A stretch of DNA of 64,000 nt from Onthophagus taurus (taxonomy: Eukaryota > Arthropoda > Insecta > Coleoptera > Scarabaeidae), in the NCBI RefSeq assembly GCF_036711975.1, contig NC_091973.1:2604001-2668000 (forward strand), written 5' to 3'. Positions within the stretch are counted from its first letter, which is position 1; each line of letters begins with the position of its first letter. Shown here in pieces: positions 47,536-60,679 of this stretch. Under the pieces are notes generated by a model that saw nothing but the letters and a program-made list of their open reading frames with translations, searched no databases and had not been told where the DNA came from. The position numbers and the translations under genes are program-made.

Positions 47536-49940
47536 AAAATATACAATAATCTACAAAATATTTTGTGCAGGTTTTAGTGTATTAATATATCTGTAGAGAT
47601 TCATATGATCTATGAGATATATATCATATGATATGTAGAAATTAGATGATTACATTACAATATATGTGTGAGATTTTGTTATATAATGGCCAGAAAGATC
47701 ATTTGGTAATAAATGTGCCTATGACATTCAAAATTTTGCTCATTGATGCAGATGGATTAAAAACATTTGATGTCTGAATGATGGAAAGGACCGTATGGCA
47801 TCAAACGTCTACAATAACAATGTTATTTCATGTTATCCCGTAATTTAAAAATATTTTCGCGACATATTGATACATATATTTAATGGCGACTTGCAAATAT
47901 CTGAGATGTAAACGATAACATGATCTATTTATATGATATGTAAATATTACAAGTCTACCACAAAGTTTAAGTTTTTGGTAATTAGCTTCACACCTGATGT
48001 GTTAATGCTAAGAAGATTTTTTCTATATGATATGGAAACATCAGATATAATATATTAAACGTGATGTGTCATATGTGATTCATCCGGAAATTCAGGCCAA
48101 ACTTTGAAATCGTTAGAGTATCAATCTGGCAGTAATTCGATGACTCAGACAAAATCCAACGAGAAAATATCATCAGCAGAGCAACGAAATCTTCTTTTTT
48201 TCAGCTACTCTTCCTCAAGTCTCTATTAAACTAAATGTCTTAATCGCTTATTATGCTACTGATGCAGAATTATATAGTGCAAAAAAATATAGTGCAGAAG
48301 ATATCAAGATGACGTCAAGTATCAATTCTCATATTGCACTGTATTATATACATTTAAATAGATTCTTCAATTTATAAATAATTATTAATTAGGTCGAATA
48401 TCTGTATGATATATGATAATAAGCATCAAATATCTACATGACTATGTTGCCATAATAATATATAAACATTGATATAATTCAAAACAATTAATAATGATTA
48501 TATATATATATAATTAAAAAGAGTATAAAAGTGGTGTATTGTAATGTGTAATGGTATATTATGATTTTATAGTCGATACTCGTTGTGCGAGATATTAGAA
48601 ATTGAAATCTCGTAATGCAAGACGTATAAAATTGCTAATTCGCTTCGAGAGCCACGCCCGCGGTAGTTGATTAATTATGTAGACGAGGAAAACGGCTTTT
48701 CGTTTCTTTGGCGGTCGTAAATCTTAAAGATCGGAGAGTCGGCCGCGATCCGTTTTTCGGGCGTGATGTGCCAGGGGTGCAAACACAAATAGTCTGCATT
48801 ATTTGCAGTTGGAATGCAAAAATTGGCCTCATATTTCACTCGAGACGAGATACATATGTTAATTTTATAGCATCCCTTAAACCCTTTTCGAAATGCTGCT
48901 CAACGTATTTTTTTGTACGCAAAACGTGAGAAGCTGCTATGTAATTTTTTGTTGTTTTATTTGTTGTTGTATGATATTTATGATTTATGAAAAATAGTCT
49001 TTATGTATGGGTTATATAATATGTGACTTGTTAGGTACGTCAATTAATCGAAAAAAAGAAAATGCTAAACGGCTGTCAAGATATTACGTTGATGGAAAGT
49101 ATTCGGTCCGGTTCAATTAACGATTCGGTTACGTACTTTCGATAACTGGAAGAAAAAGCGGCTCTTTGTTATAAATCAAGTGGCAGCGCTGAATTTTCTG
49201 GCGCATGAATAATGCATGCGGCCGGGACTTCATAGTTGCTGACGATATATCATCGACCGCACTATATTTAATATAAGGCCATCCGGAGACGCGCGCAGAA
49301 TGCTGATAAGCCCATCTAATTTCGAACTGTGAAAGATCTCCACCCTTCGCAGGCGGCTGCCGCGTACCGCAAAAAGAACCGGTCGCTCGACGCGAAAAAA
49401 AAACCCATTGTGTACATATTTTAATATATTACACAATCGCGATGGCCCATAAATATGTTCTTCTTTTGAATGGGGATGCTTTGGTCGCCATTGTAATTCA
49501 ACCGGCCTCCTCGAATTGCAAATTGGAGAACCACCACCACTGCTATTTCTATTTTTCACAACTTGCCAATCGTAAATTATTAATAAAAAGCAGAAACACA
49601 CTTTTGCACATATTCATGTTGGGAAGTTTTCTTTTCGGTATGGGTAATATTATTGACATTTTTGCCCACAGCACGTAGGCAGTCTGCTTCTAGACTTTAC
49701 CATTGTCCTCTGTATCTCATACGTAGGACGTCATTTACAAATAGGATCTAGATCAGAAAGAAATTTCTAGTGTTACATAACACGTTCGTATGCGAGGCGT
49801 ACTCAATGACAGGTAAGTATTATGAAAGATAAAAGTTAGAAAGAAATGAATACTTTTCAGTACTATTAAATTACCTAAAAACATCCCACATCTTCAATCT
49901 ATAAGTTAAGTAAATAAATATAAAATCAATAAAAAATAAA
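47536..49940. other. AT-rich noncoding DNA with a GC-richer island
   Basis: 47540-48560 is very AT-rich with many ATATGATATG-type words; no gene is seen. 48570-48800 and 49080-49550 are richer in CpG and contain no credible exon. Possible regulatory DNA of grh by location only. Confidence 0.3.
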
Positions 49941-50090
49941 TTAATACCGGTTTCGGCTAGTAGGCCATCATCAGCTGAATTCATTTTTACTTTAAAATTT
50001 TTTAAGTTCTTAACTTATGTCTGAGTTTTTTGTTCATTTTTGACAATTCAGCTGATGATGGCCTACTACCTAAATTTTATATTTATTTAC
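49941..50090 (-). ncRNA. Inverted repeat with hammerhead-ribozyme-like core
   Basis: A 24-bp sequence at 49958-49981 is repeated in inverse at 50045-50068. On the minus strand the first copy reads CTGATGA, T, GGC-CTACTA-GCC, GAAAC. This is the conserved core order of a hammerhead (CUGANGA, stem II, GAAA), as found in terminal repeats of Penelope-like retroelements. The plus-strand copy has TAAA in place of GAAA and is probably dead. The extra U before stem II departs from the canonical core. Likely a transposon remnant. Confidence 0.4.
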
Positions 50091-50099
50091 TTTTATAAC

Positions 50100-52750
50100 T
50101 AGTAACATGGATTACCAAAGATATATAAGTTAAGTGTTTTGTTTGAATTTAAAGTATAGATGATGAGGTATGGTGCGGTTTGCGAGTCGGGATAATTTTT
50201 TATCACATGAAAAGATATGCGAAATATTTTAAGGGGTCCGCAGAAAGTGGTCAGCGAAAGGAACTGGTTCTCTTTCGGGCCCCCAAAACGCGCAAAAAGA
50301 GCGCGTATTTATATAAACGTATGGGCCCGGATGACCGCGATAGCTCGGTTTAATGCAACAACCCTTTTTGTCCGGCCGAATCCCCTTTTCTCTTCCCAAG
50401 GGATTTTCTACCCTTCGATTTACACCACGAAAGACCCGAAGGCCGGTGGAGACATTGCCCATTTTCGGTCGCCAATTAAAAACCCGGCGACCTCTGACAT
50501 TATACACGAACGGCGAACGACAAAACCGTACAAAGTAACCGAAAAGTCCAAGGCGACAAGGCCAACTATGTCCACGAGCGAAACGGACGAACGATATCCC
50601 GAACTTTCGATAAATTTCGATCCGAAGCCGCCGAGGTGAAAGTAAAAAGGTCTGGTTTCGCGTCAGGAAGCGGTGCAAGTTCTCCATGGAGGTTGAATAC
50701 CAGTTTGCGTGCATTTTACAACAGGTGCCCAAAAAATCTCACCCAGTGTATCAAATGCTAATACACCTTTTTTCCCAAGGGGCAAAGGTCACTTTTGTAT
50801 TTATACAACAACAACATAAATTAATTAATTTCTTTCAATTTAGATAATTAAGTTTTTATAATTTCATCATACTTGACACATAAAAATTTAATTTTTAAAA
50901 TTATTGAATAATGACACAATTCAATATTTTGTTAATATGATTGAAAGTTAAGGTCTCGTTAAAGAGTAATTAGACGCCTTAAATACGTTGCACAGTGCAT
51001 TAAAAAGAGTTTCTACTGTACAAGAAAAGATGTAGTGCTAATGAACGAGTCGGAATGGTTGAAAGGGTTGTAGCAGGTAGGGGGTAACTTCGGGGGTCAC
51101 ATTGACCCCGCTTTCGACCGAACGCAGTCGATTTCCAGCACGACTTTTTTCTCTTTTTTTTCTCTGCAGAGCGAAAATTCCGATTTACAGAGAAAATTTC
51201 TTAGAAAACTCTAGTTTCTCTCATGTATACCGTTCTTTTCCTGGATTACTCGTATCATATAAAGAAAAACTAATATATCAATAATTTTGAACTAATCTAA
51301 AAATAAAAGTTAGGTAACTCGACGTTATTGATAATATAAACAAGATAATTTCATTATTATTTATGTTTTTGTTAATTTTTGTTTGAGATGGTAAAAAAGG
51401 CGATTATAAATTGACCACGACAGGTTGATTTTTTTTTAATTTACGACACTTGTATTCTTACCAAAATTTTTTATCCTCGATGAAACACACCGAAAAGACG
51501 AGTTGGTGTATGTACCCAAAAAGAAAATGAAAATACTAATAATAAAGTTGGATGTAACAATCACACAAAAACACGTTCACCACGGGGACCGACGTCGCGA
51601 CGCCTTGTACACTACATATTCGATAACAGCGTCGGTAACGTGTCGAAGTCTCTGCCGCAACGACCATAGACAGACTGGACTGACCAGGTAACTTTGTACC
51701 GCCCATTAAGTTTACAGGTAGCCACAATTTCAAGTATACACGCACGTCGTCCGGTCAGATCCACACAGGACGGCGCATGCGCAGGCGTCGCTTCATAAGT
51801 CGACTCCCGGGACTCCGTGGTCCTTGATTTTCGTATCTACCAAAAATTTTCAAATCATTCTCGCCAACATTTCCATTAACACGAAACTAATAAAAACACC
51901 CATTATATACATTAATAAAAGATTAATAAATACATAAAAAATTGTTGAATGAATTCTTTTTTTTTTTCCAATTTTTTTTTATTAATCCACAGATGGAATT
52001 ATAAATTTATAATTTCCGTATAAATGGATGTGGCGATAAAGTATTAAGTTTTAGTGGAAACCATTAAAAAAAAAGATTTTAAAATTTAAGATTGCGGAGC
52101 GAAAGCGATTTCGACCTTGGGACGATCCCCGGTTGGGTTCCTTTCGGTCTGTTTTCTTTTGTTTTTCAATTAAAAACTCGAGCTTATCTCGCGAAAAAGA
52201 TTATAACTAATAGAGTGAATTAAACCTTTAATTGAGAGGCGCCATAATGAGAGGGCCTGAGCGGAGAGACTCAACTAAATTACAATGCTTGAATTTCGCA
52301 TTAAGCTATCTCGACCGGCTTCGGACTCTTCTAATTATCGAAGATTTACATGTTGCACCCGCAAATGACGTCATCGAATCTCACGCGACGCACAATGATG
52401 GAATTTGCAATGTTAATCTGATATCTATTTTTTTTAATCACTATCCGAGTATTACATCAAAACATTAATAAATTAATTCCATTCTCATAATGAAAAAAAT
52501 AAAGACTATTTTTTTTAGGATTGAAATTTAACGCGTTGACCTGCTCGTTTAATTACTTTTCCAGGTGACATTTAGAAAGATTTATGGCAAATTTTACGAT
52601 TTTTATTAAGTTGAGGTTATGTTTCAAGAGTCATGTGTCCAAATTAAAACCACACACATTCACAATATCACTAAATGTCACTCAAATGCTTTAAATGAGA
52701 TGGGGTAGGTGTAATTTCCTTACTATTTATGTTAATATTTGTTTTCATCT
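50100..52750. other. Noncoding DNA with CpG-rich islands
   Basis: 50210-50660 is strikingly GC/CpG-rich for this window and open on both strands by composition, but shows no splice-consistent coding or domain. 51550-51810 and 52080-52400 are smaller islands. Intervening DNA is AT-rich. Candidate enhancer regions of grh, from position and composition only. Confidence 0.3.
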
Positions 52751-52754
52751 AGAA

Positions 52755-53690
52755 ATCTCGCTTGCGGCCGAGGCGCTACATGATACCATAGGGACATAAA
52801 ACCACATTGTTTTCAACAGCGTATTATATAAATAAGCCGAGGTCGCTTGCGGCCGAGGCATTACATTGATATCATATCAATATAAAAATACATCGTTTTC
52901 AACGACGTATGAATTAAGTAAGCCGAGGTCGCTTGCGGCCGAGGCGCTACATGGTACCATATTGACATAAAACCACACTGTTTTCAACAACGTATGATAT
53001 AAACAAGCCGAGGTCGCTTGCGGCCGAGGCATCAGATTGATACCATATTCACATAAAAATACATACTTTTCAACGATGTATCAGTTAATTAAGCCGAGGT
53101 CGCTTGCGGGCGAGGCGCTACATGATTCCATATTGGCATAAAACCACACTGTTTTCAACAACGTATGAATTAATTGAGCCGAGGTTACTTGCGGCCGAGG
53201 TATTACATTGATACCATATCCACATAAACATACACCCTCCTTTTCAACGACGTATGAATTAAGTAAGCCGAGGTCGCTTGCGGCCGAGGCGCTACATGAT
53301 ACCATATTGACATAAAACCACACTGTTTTCAACAACGTATGATATAAACAAGCCGAGGTCGCTTGCGGCCGAGGCATCAGATTGATACCATATTCACATA
53401 AAAATACATACTTTTCAACGATGTATCAGTTAATTAGGCCGAGGTCGCTTGCGGGCGAGGCGCTACATGATTCCATATTGGCATAAAACCACACTGTTTT
53501 CAACAACGTATGAATTAATTGAGCCGAGGTCGCTTGCGGCCGAGGCATTACATTGATACCATATCCACATAAACATACACTCTCCTTTTCAACGACGTAT
53601 GAATTAATTACTACATGATACCATATTGACATAAAACCACACTGCTTTCAACAACGTATGACCATATCCACATAAAAATACACTGTCCGC
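52755..53690. repeat. 86-bp monomer satellite with GCCGAGG motif
   Basis: About ten monomers, each starting GCCGAGGTCGCTTGCGGCCGAGG less a base or so, spaced by about 86 bp. Two linker types alternate (CACTGTTTTCAACAACGTAT and TTTTCAACGACGTATGAATT). A four-monomer block of about 345 bp is repeated (52921 versus 53266). A single member of this family is the target of the hAT insertion at 15.6 kb. Confidence 0.9.
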
Positions 53691-53797
53691 CTGTCCAAAC
53701 GCCAATTTACTCAACAGCCACGATCAAATTATTTTTCAACCCAAACCAATCCAACCCAACTTAACCCAACCTACAACTACATCGGTAATAATAACGA

Positions 53798-54720
53798 AAC
53801 TTTAATGTGTTTTCAGAGATGGCACCGCACTATTTTGCTCGGGATTACTCGTCGGTACCACGTGATCAACATGTGGTGTGATACAGCTAAAATTTAACGG
53901 TCATCTACTAAACGAGTCGGAACTCGATAGCGTCTCGAGACCTGATTTACGCGATATAGAAAGAAAGAACGATTATTTTTATTTTAATTATGTTTGCCAA
54001 AATAAAACATTCATGATGTGAAATTAGTGGAACTTCCGGAAGATTTTACATACGAGTTCCTTGTGAAGATTGGTAAGTATGTGCAACTTGATGCAACTAT
54101 ATATAGGAAACTTATAGAAGACTCATTAGATGCAGTTTTGATGGTGACTCGGTTGGAAACTTTAAAATGAATTAAGTATTATATTTATTATATATGTATA
54201 TAAAAAGAATTTAATTTTTTTAAATTTAAGTTATAACAATATATTACAGGTAAAAATAAAAACAAATATTTTATAATTTTGATTTTTATTACAAACGTAA
54301 AACTTCCCTAAAAATACTCCACTTCCTATTAAAAATTAACACTAATAAGTGGAAGATACACACTATTTAGTGATATTTTGTCAATTAATAGAGTAAAATT
54401 AGAGCGAATTTTTAATAATTTACACTGATTAGATTAGAAATGTATCTAATTAGAGTCACGACAACATCTAGTTAGATTACATATAATACACTGTTATAGA
54501 GTAATGATTTTACACTATTTAATAAACACCATCTTCTCACTATTTAGTGTAAATTTTTAATCTATTCACCTACACTATATAGTGCAAGAAAATAACTCTA
54601 AATAAATTGGACCGATCTGAACCATGTTTTAGAGTTGATTTTTACTCTATATTTTTTCCTGTGTATTTATGATTGATATCATAATCATAAATAGGCCATC
54701 TCTGAAAACACATTAAAGTT
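53798..54720. mobile_element. DNA segment bounded by perfect 26-bp inverted repeats
   Basis: AACTTTAATGTGTTTTCAGA and six further bases (53798-53823) recur exactly in inverse at 54695-54720. The 923-bp interval holds AT-rich DNA with repeated ACTATTTAGTG words from about 54350 to 54600 and an ACAGG-AAAAA-like pair near 54248 and 54655. No target duplication or transposase is seen, so the class is unknown; it could be two insertions of one element. Confidence 0.45.
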
Positions 54721-54853
54721 CTTCCCGAAATTCCAGAAGATGGTGATAAAACTTAGAGAAATTCTAGAAAGAAGAAGATTAGATCCATTACTTCCTTATA
54801 TCGAATACAAAGGATTGAAATTTTTGATGGACCCTGGTGCAGAATGTTTTTAA
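54719..54853 (+). pseudogene. Possible retrotransposon protease relic
   Basis: A 44-codon frame ends with KGLKFLMDPGAECF and a stop. The DPGAE stretch after a hydrophobic run resembles the D-T-G-A active site of retroelement aspartic proteases with Thr changed to Pro. Short and isolated, so tentative. Confidence 0.3.
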
Positions 54854-57700
54854 TTAGTTCAGAACTATTTAATGACGCTGAATTTTGTTAATAATAATTA
54901 AATAAGGTGCGTCATACCCTCCATTATTTCTAAAAATTCCTAACAGGGAAGTTATTCCGACCCTCAATGTTAAGCAAAATAGTTTTGATAATTTATTAAT
55001 AATTATCTTTTTTATGAATTATTATTTGAAATAACGCAATTTCTACATATTGTTATTTAACTAAGAATAATATTAAATGGAATCAGATTTGAACAAAGGA
55101 AAGTCTCCCGCGTACGTCGATATCATGTTGATATATCGAATTTCATCTTTCCGGAGAGTTGATCCTATTGTCTAAAGTCTTCGTAAACTGTAAAGTCTAA
55201 ATAAATATGAAGAGGGGCAACGATGTCGGTTATATTTGAGTAAGAGGTTGTATCTGCGATTATGCACGAAACGAAAGGAAGACAATATGGAAAGGACGGT
55301 GGTCATCGTGGAAATATAAAAAGCGTCCCGGGTGTAGAAAGAGCCGTTGAAGAAAAAGGGTTGTGTTGGAAGTCCGGGCAACCTGCGCGAATCTTATTAC
55401 CTACAGGAGCCGTTTGTGTTGACCCTTAGGGGATAATGGACGGTCACCCATTGAAAAAGGGCCTATGTATGATAGGTGTCGAATACCCCATGCGTCAAAT
55501 AAAGCTGGTCATCGTTATTAGGTCTTCGGGGTAGACAGACCCGATTTGCATAGGTCCCTAAAAACTACCCGCTGGTTATTTATTCTTTTCCTTTTTTTTA
55601 AGGTTCCCTTTTTATATTAAAAAAAATATTAACCAATTATAAATTTTTCGTAATCAAATATATTATTACGCACTCTCGTTAAACTCTGACCCAATTTTCG
55701 ACCTTATTAAGTCAGTAAATAAGGGCGGCTCGCGGGAGCGAACGTGAGTAATGGCCGCCTTCGGTTATCTCTCCTTTAATTATACATCTTCGGCGAGGAG
55801 CGCTTAAAATGGGGGACAATGGTCGGCCCCAAGGCGAGTACAGATTGGGGAAAGGGCGTACGTACCCGGAGAATGGATGTATTTAAAATAAAGGCCACAT
55901 TTAGAAAGGTACGCTGGCCCAGACGGACAAAAACAAAAAGAACCACCGGCCCGAGTGATTTTCGTTTTAAAGATCAAAGTGCGTTTCTGGTGTAAGAGGG
56001 TCACCTCTTGAAACGGAGAGCCAACGCGGTGGGGACGACGACCACACTGCCGAAAATCGGGTTGCCGCAATCAAATTTCACCATGCTTTTCACCAACAGC
56101 TTTTTTTTTAGTATTATTCCACCCATATAATATACTGTATATATTTTTTGAAAAATAAATCACAAACTATATTGATTAAAGGTTGACGAGAAATCGATTG
56201 TGAAAAGTGTGTTTTTTTGCGTAGTGTAAGACATAAGGAGAAAATCGTGAGTTACGAGTCGATATATCATGAAAAAGGCTCGGCTTAGAAAAAGGCGAGG
56301 CACTTTCGGCAATTATGTGTTACAGTTTAATGGGTAGATAATTTGAATTATTAGTCGATTTATGCGTTTCTAGGTATAATAAATACGGGTCGCGTATAAT
56401 CTGGAATGGCCGAAAATTGACAAGCAATAATTACGGTAGATTCTAGAGGATGTTTCGACACGCCGCGGCGGAAGGATTTATGTGCGTAAAACTGTTCTTT
56501 GAGAAGTACGTTTTGGGAGATATAAAAAGAGATTTTATTTGTTTTTTATTATATTTGATTGATTGGTAAATTATTTATTGATGTAAACTAATTAAAATTC
56601 CGGTGGGGATTTTATGTACGTTGGCGCAGAAAAGTTTCCGTACGGGCAGGTGGCGATAAGTGAGGTCCATTTTCCAATTAGACAGATAGTCCAGGGTACA
56701 TAACAAATCACTTATCGACTTTTAATTAACTAAACCCATAAAAATAATATTTCCTCTCGGTGAACACGAAGTCCCACGGCCCTTTCGGATCTTGTCACTC
56801 GAAATTACGACCGACACGGCGCCTTATACATAAATCTCGACTACGAAAAAAAAAAAAAAATAATAATAATAAGAGGAAAAAAACCAGCTCAACGATCCTA
56901 TATTCAGATAACTCTTAATTATGACGCCTTATTACATTATGCTAATTAGTAGTGACCTCCTAAAAATAGAGCGTAAAATTTACGTGTCAAGTATATTATC
57001 GATTTAACAGCATAAATTTACCAAAAATATTTCAACAATCCAAAAAACCAATAAAAACGAATTAAGTATGTATTAATTAAGCCAATTTGAACAGCTTATC
57101 GTTGCGCAATTGAGAGGGGAAAAGAAAAAATTTTACTTGGCCGCGCTATTAACATATCTTGGCAAAAATGTGAGCACCGTATAAATTAGCAATAATGATT
57201 CTGTTTACAAGCGTTCGACTCAGAAGACCGCGCGAGATGCTATTATTAAATTGTGCGAATACGTTCGCAATTAGTCGCGCAGAATTAATTAACAGCCGAG
57301 AAACCCGGGGGGGAATAAGGCAGGAACGACGAAAAAGCGCGCGGGCTGCCGCGACTCCGACGTCGCTTTATTTCAATACTAGGTTAGGCCGGGAGCCTTC
57401 TAGACCGAAGTTCATGAATACCTTCATAGATCGAGATAGTAGAGTAGCAAGCAGTAGTGGGTGTAGTAACCGCAACGGGCGGTAAGTGGGGGCAACGTCG
57501 ACTACAGAGTGGCCTTGTAAAGGTCGGATTTATATTTGCCGGTGTCTGTTAACCTTTGCGAGGTCAACTTAGAGTAATTGCTCGATTCGCACGTTGAATA
57601 AACGAGAAACTTCCACACCCTCTTTTTTTTAAATACCTATATTACTAAACATATCACTTATCAAAAAAACTAAACTTACCTTTACAAGTTCATTTTATTT
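54854..57700. other. Noncoding DNA with CpG-rich islands, part 2
   Basis: No exon recognised. Islands at 55120-55600, 55720-56100 and 57100-57560 are richer in CpG; the last contains long open frames on one strand without any domain. Remaining DNA is AT-rich with poly-A at 56846-56862. Confidence 0.3.
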
Positions 57701-57710
57701 AGAAATTTAC

Positions 57711-57740
57711 TAGTTTCGACACTTTTACGACATTATCAGG
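57711..57740 (-). ncRNA. Degenerate hammerhead-like motif
   Basis: On the minus strand CTGATAA is followed by TGTCGTAAAAGTGTC and GAAAC. The layout matches the motif at 49.95 kb, but the core G is replaced by A, so cleavage is not expected. Probably a retroelement remnant. Confidence 0.3.
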
Positions 57741-57794
57741 ATTAAAAAAAAAACATTTTCATTCATAATAATAATTAAAATATATATATATATA

Positions 57795-57901
57795 TAGGGT
57801 GTTTCATAATATATATAGCTTGTCCAAAAGATTCTATCACCGAATTTTTTGGACAAGCTATCACATCCTGAAGTCCTGCGCATATATTATGAAACACCCT
57901 G
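57795..57901. mobile_element. Short MITE of about 107 bp
   Basis: Ends are AGGGTGTTTCATAATATA on the left and the complementary TATATTATGAAACACCCT on the right. Both sides are TA, consistent with a TA target. A second inner pair, AGCTTGTCCAAAA and TTTTGGACAAGCT, strengthens the fold. No coding capacity. Tc1/mariner-derived MITE by its ends. Confidence 0.75.
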
Positions 57902-57909
57902 TATATATG

Positions 57910-60570
57910 GCTTGGTTACGGAAGTCAATATCATATTGTAGCTGACATGCTTAGGGTGTGCAAGACTACAGCGAGACACTAATTAACTGGAGTGCAGTGG
58001 GAATTGCATTATCGAGTTAATATTGTAAGTTATATATCTAATAGTTAACAAACATAGAAGGCAATAAGAAATTTTGAATAATAAAAGGAACAATGGTAAC
58101 TGCCCAATATGATGGCCATTAAAAAGCAAGAAATGCTGAATGGCAAAAAAGTAAATAATGGAAAACTTAAAATGTTGACTTAATAATTTAGAAATAGAAG
58201 TAAAGTATCAAAGGCAGAATGCAATTGCAGAAACAAGTAGTGCAGAATAAAGAAGTATCAATGCAGACGAAGCCAAAAAGTACAAAGCCAGAATTTTGAA
58301 ACTCAAATTAAAAAGAATCCAATATTTTAGTATCTTTTAGTAATTACAAAGTTTAAAATGAAATTATATCTGATTAAAAGGGTGATGGTATCATAACGAT
58401 GGTGTTAACATTCTTAAGTGTATCAGAAATGGTCTCCACAAAGCGTTAAAGTGTAAAAACGTGCGGTTAATTGTGCTTATTCTAGCATGTAAAATACGGC
58501 GCCAGCCGGAAACAACGTGCAAATTGATTTAAAGCGACTTGTATAAATTCCTTAACGCCGAGCGATTTTCGTCGGAGTTGACGTTTGATTTAGTTTTTTT
58601 GTTTGGCATTGCTGTTTTTATTAATTTTGAACGATGAGCGCGTTGCGTTCCCAGAAATCTACAAACTCATTATTGGCGAATTTCGTGACCGGCGCGTCGC
58701 GGTTTTAATATTAATCGCAGCGCGTGGAATCTGTACAAAAACTTGCGCCCGATCCTTAATTTTATTAATAGTGTCGTTCGCAACGCAGGTGGGGCTGACG
58801 ATCGTGGAAACTCACCACCGAGATCCGATCCGATTGTCGCTCACATTTAATTGATTCGATCCTTCTGTCCCGACTGACGAAGAATTTTAATTAATTTACT
58901 CCGTATTAATTATGATTAATTTAATAATAGTCGAACCAAGAACAAGTTTTATGTTAACAAATTTTTTCGGTTTATTTTTCAAGTATTACTTGGACTTTTT
59001 TTGTCTCACTATAATTTTAATTAGAGGATTTTGATTAAAATAATCTTTTAAAATAAAAAAAAGGTTTTGTGGTGTATATAGACCCGAAGCATAAAAGTCA
59101 TAAACGACAAGGCGGGTATCCATTTCGAGCGGTGCGTAACCTCAGGCTGAGAAGAGAGTATAATTTAAAATTTCGGTGTGGTCGTAAGCGATCATTTGGC
59201 CCATTTCGAGATAGTATCGGCGCTCTTAGGAAGAATATAAAGTATGTACTTACTAAGCGATGGCAAGTCCGGGGCTCGTGATACGTACCTGAAAAGAGAG
59301 AGAGAGAGATCGTGTAGTTTTACAGCGTGAAAAACGTCCTTCAATTAACGAATAGGCCGCAGCAAAAGAGGGAGAGAGAGAGAGGAAGAGAGACCGACGT
59401 ACGGCGACCGGCTTTCTCCTTAAGACCGACGTCTATTTGTAAATGTTAATTATCTCGAACGTTCGATATTCGTAGAAAGCGTTCACCGAAACATAATGCA
59501 TTACTTAATAACCGCCCAGCAAATGTTGTATATTGGCAGTTTAAGCGAATTCCGTCAGTTTCGCTACGAATTACGCAGCCTTCGACGAGATAATTGTTTT
59601 AATAAATTTCAATATTTTTTTTACCTTCTGTCGGCTACGCCTTGGCGTTTAGCGACTCTAGTAATGTCCAAGGTCAAACATTTATTGTGTTTGTATTCGA
59701 TATTTATATCTGACCTATCTGGTCTCTATTATCTCAACTAAAAACACCGACAAAACAAAGAAAAAAAAATTAATCTTTGTTTATTACAATAAAGTTATAT
59801 TTTCTATTTTCTCCAGTTTAATGACTTGATAATCGTTAAAAAAAAAAAGAAACGATGAACATGGTATTTATGTTCAACCGAATTGAATCGTGCATTCTTT
59901 TTACAGAAATTACACTTTACGATTATGTGCAAGATTTCTTTCTAAGGCCCATTAAGAAAATATTGCCTGTCGTATAATGACTCATTGGCGAAGAGTAAAA
60001 AAAAAGAGAAAAACGCTGCTGGAATCCCGGTTTCGCTCGATGTTTCACTCGTCCAACAGAGTTGACGGGATATTTGAATTTTCGTTCATCCGATGTCGTT
60101 TTAATTGTTACTCCCCTCCACGCCATCACAGCGATCCCGGGAGAAAATCGCTGGAAAACCATCGTCCCGCTCGTTATTGCCTTTTATATACGCGAAACTT
60201 CGTTTCCCAGAGCCTCGTCTCCAGCAGCAATTTGTAATTTCAATTATTTAGAGAAAAAAACCCCTATCGGTAATAATTGCCCGTACATTTAGAGAAATAA
60301 TCAACTTAACGGCCATTTAAATACACTGAGCTATTTCAAAATTACAATACCAAATCGCATTAACTGCCTCCCATTAGCGCTATCTCGAACTGCTAACTGC
60401 CGCACAAGTTCGTCGCAGCAGCTCTCTAATTTTCCTTTTTCTCACTACACGGATAGTTTTTTGAGATAAGAATTTTTTATACCTTCTTAGAAAGTGTACC
60501 ACATCCTATTATATCTATTTCTAACTTTTATATTATTTCATTAACTAATAAATTTATCAATTTTTAATTT
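57910..60570. other. Noncoding DNA with GAGA tracts and CpG islands
   Basis: Islands lie at 58490-58870, 59060-59600 and 59970-60260. Two AG repeats at 59294-59309 and about 59366-59392 could be GAGA-factor sites. No exon is supported. Position suggests grh regulatory DNA. Confidence 0.35.
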
Positions 60571-60573
60571 ATC

Positions 60574-60612
60574 CTGAAGATTACTATAAAAGGTCGAAAC
60601 TTGATGGTGACA
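60574..60612 (+). ncRNA. Hammerhead-like motif upstream of the mariner-type element
   Basis: CTGAAGA is followed by TTACTATAAAAGGT and CGAAAC, again the order CUGANGA, imperfect stem II, GAAA. One stem-II pair is broken. Likely a remnant of a Penelope-like retroelement terminal repeat. Confidence 0.35.
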
Positions 60613-60679
60613 AAATTTTTATTTTTGATTAAATTGAACACACTAATGCACAATTATGGCAACACGATTCATTCATATA

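Noticed and set aside
50217-50732. Overlapping 140- and 167-codon frames on opposite strands
   Set aside because: Both are open because of CpG-rich composition; neither shows a recognisable domain.
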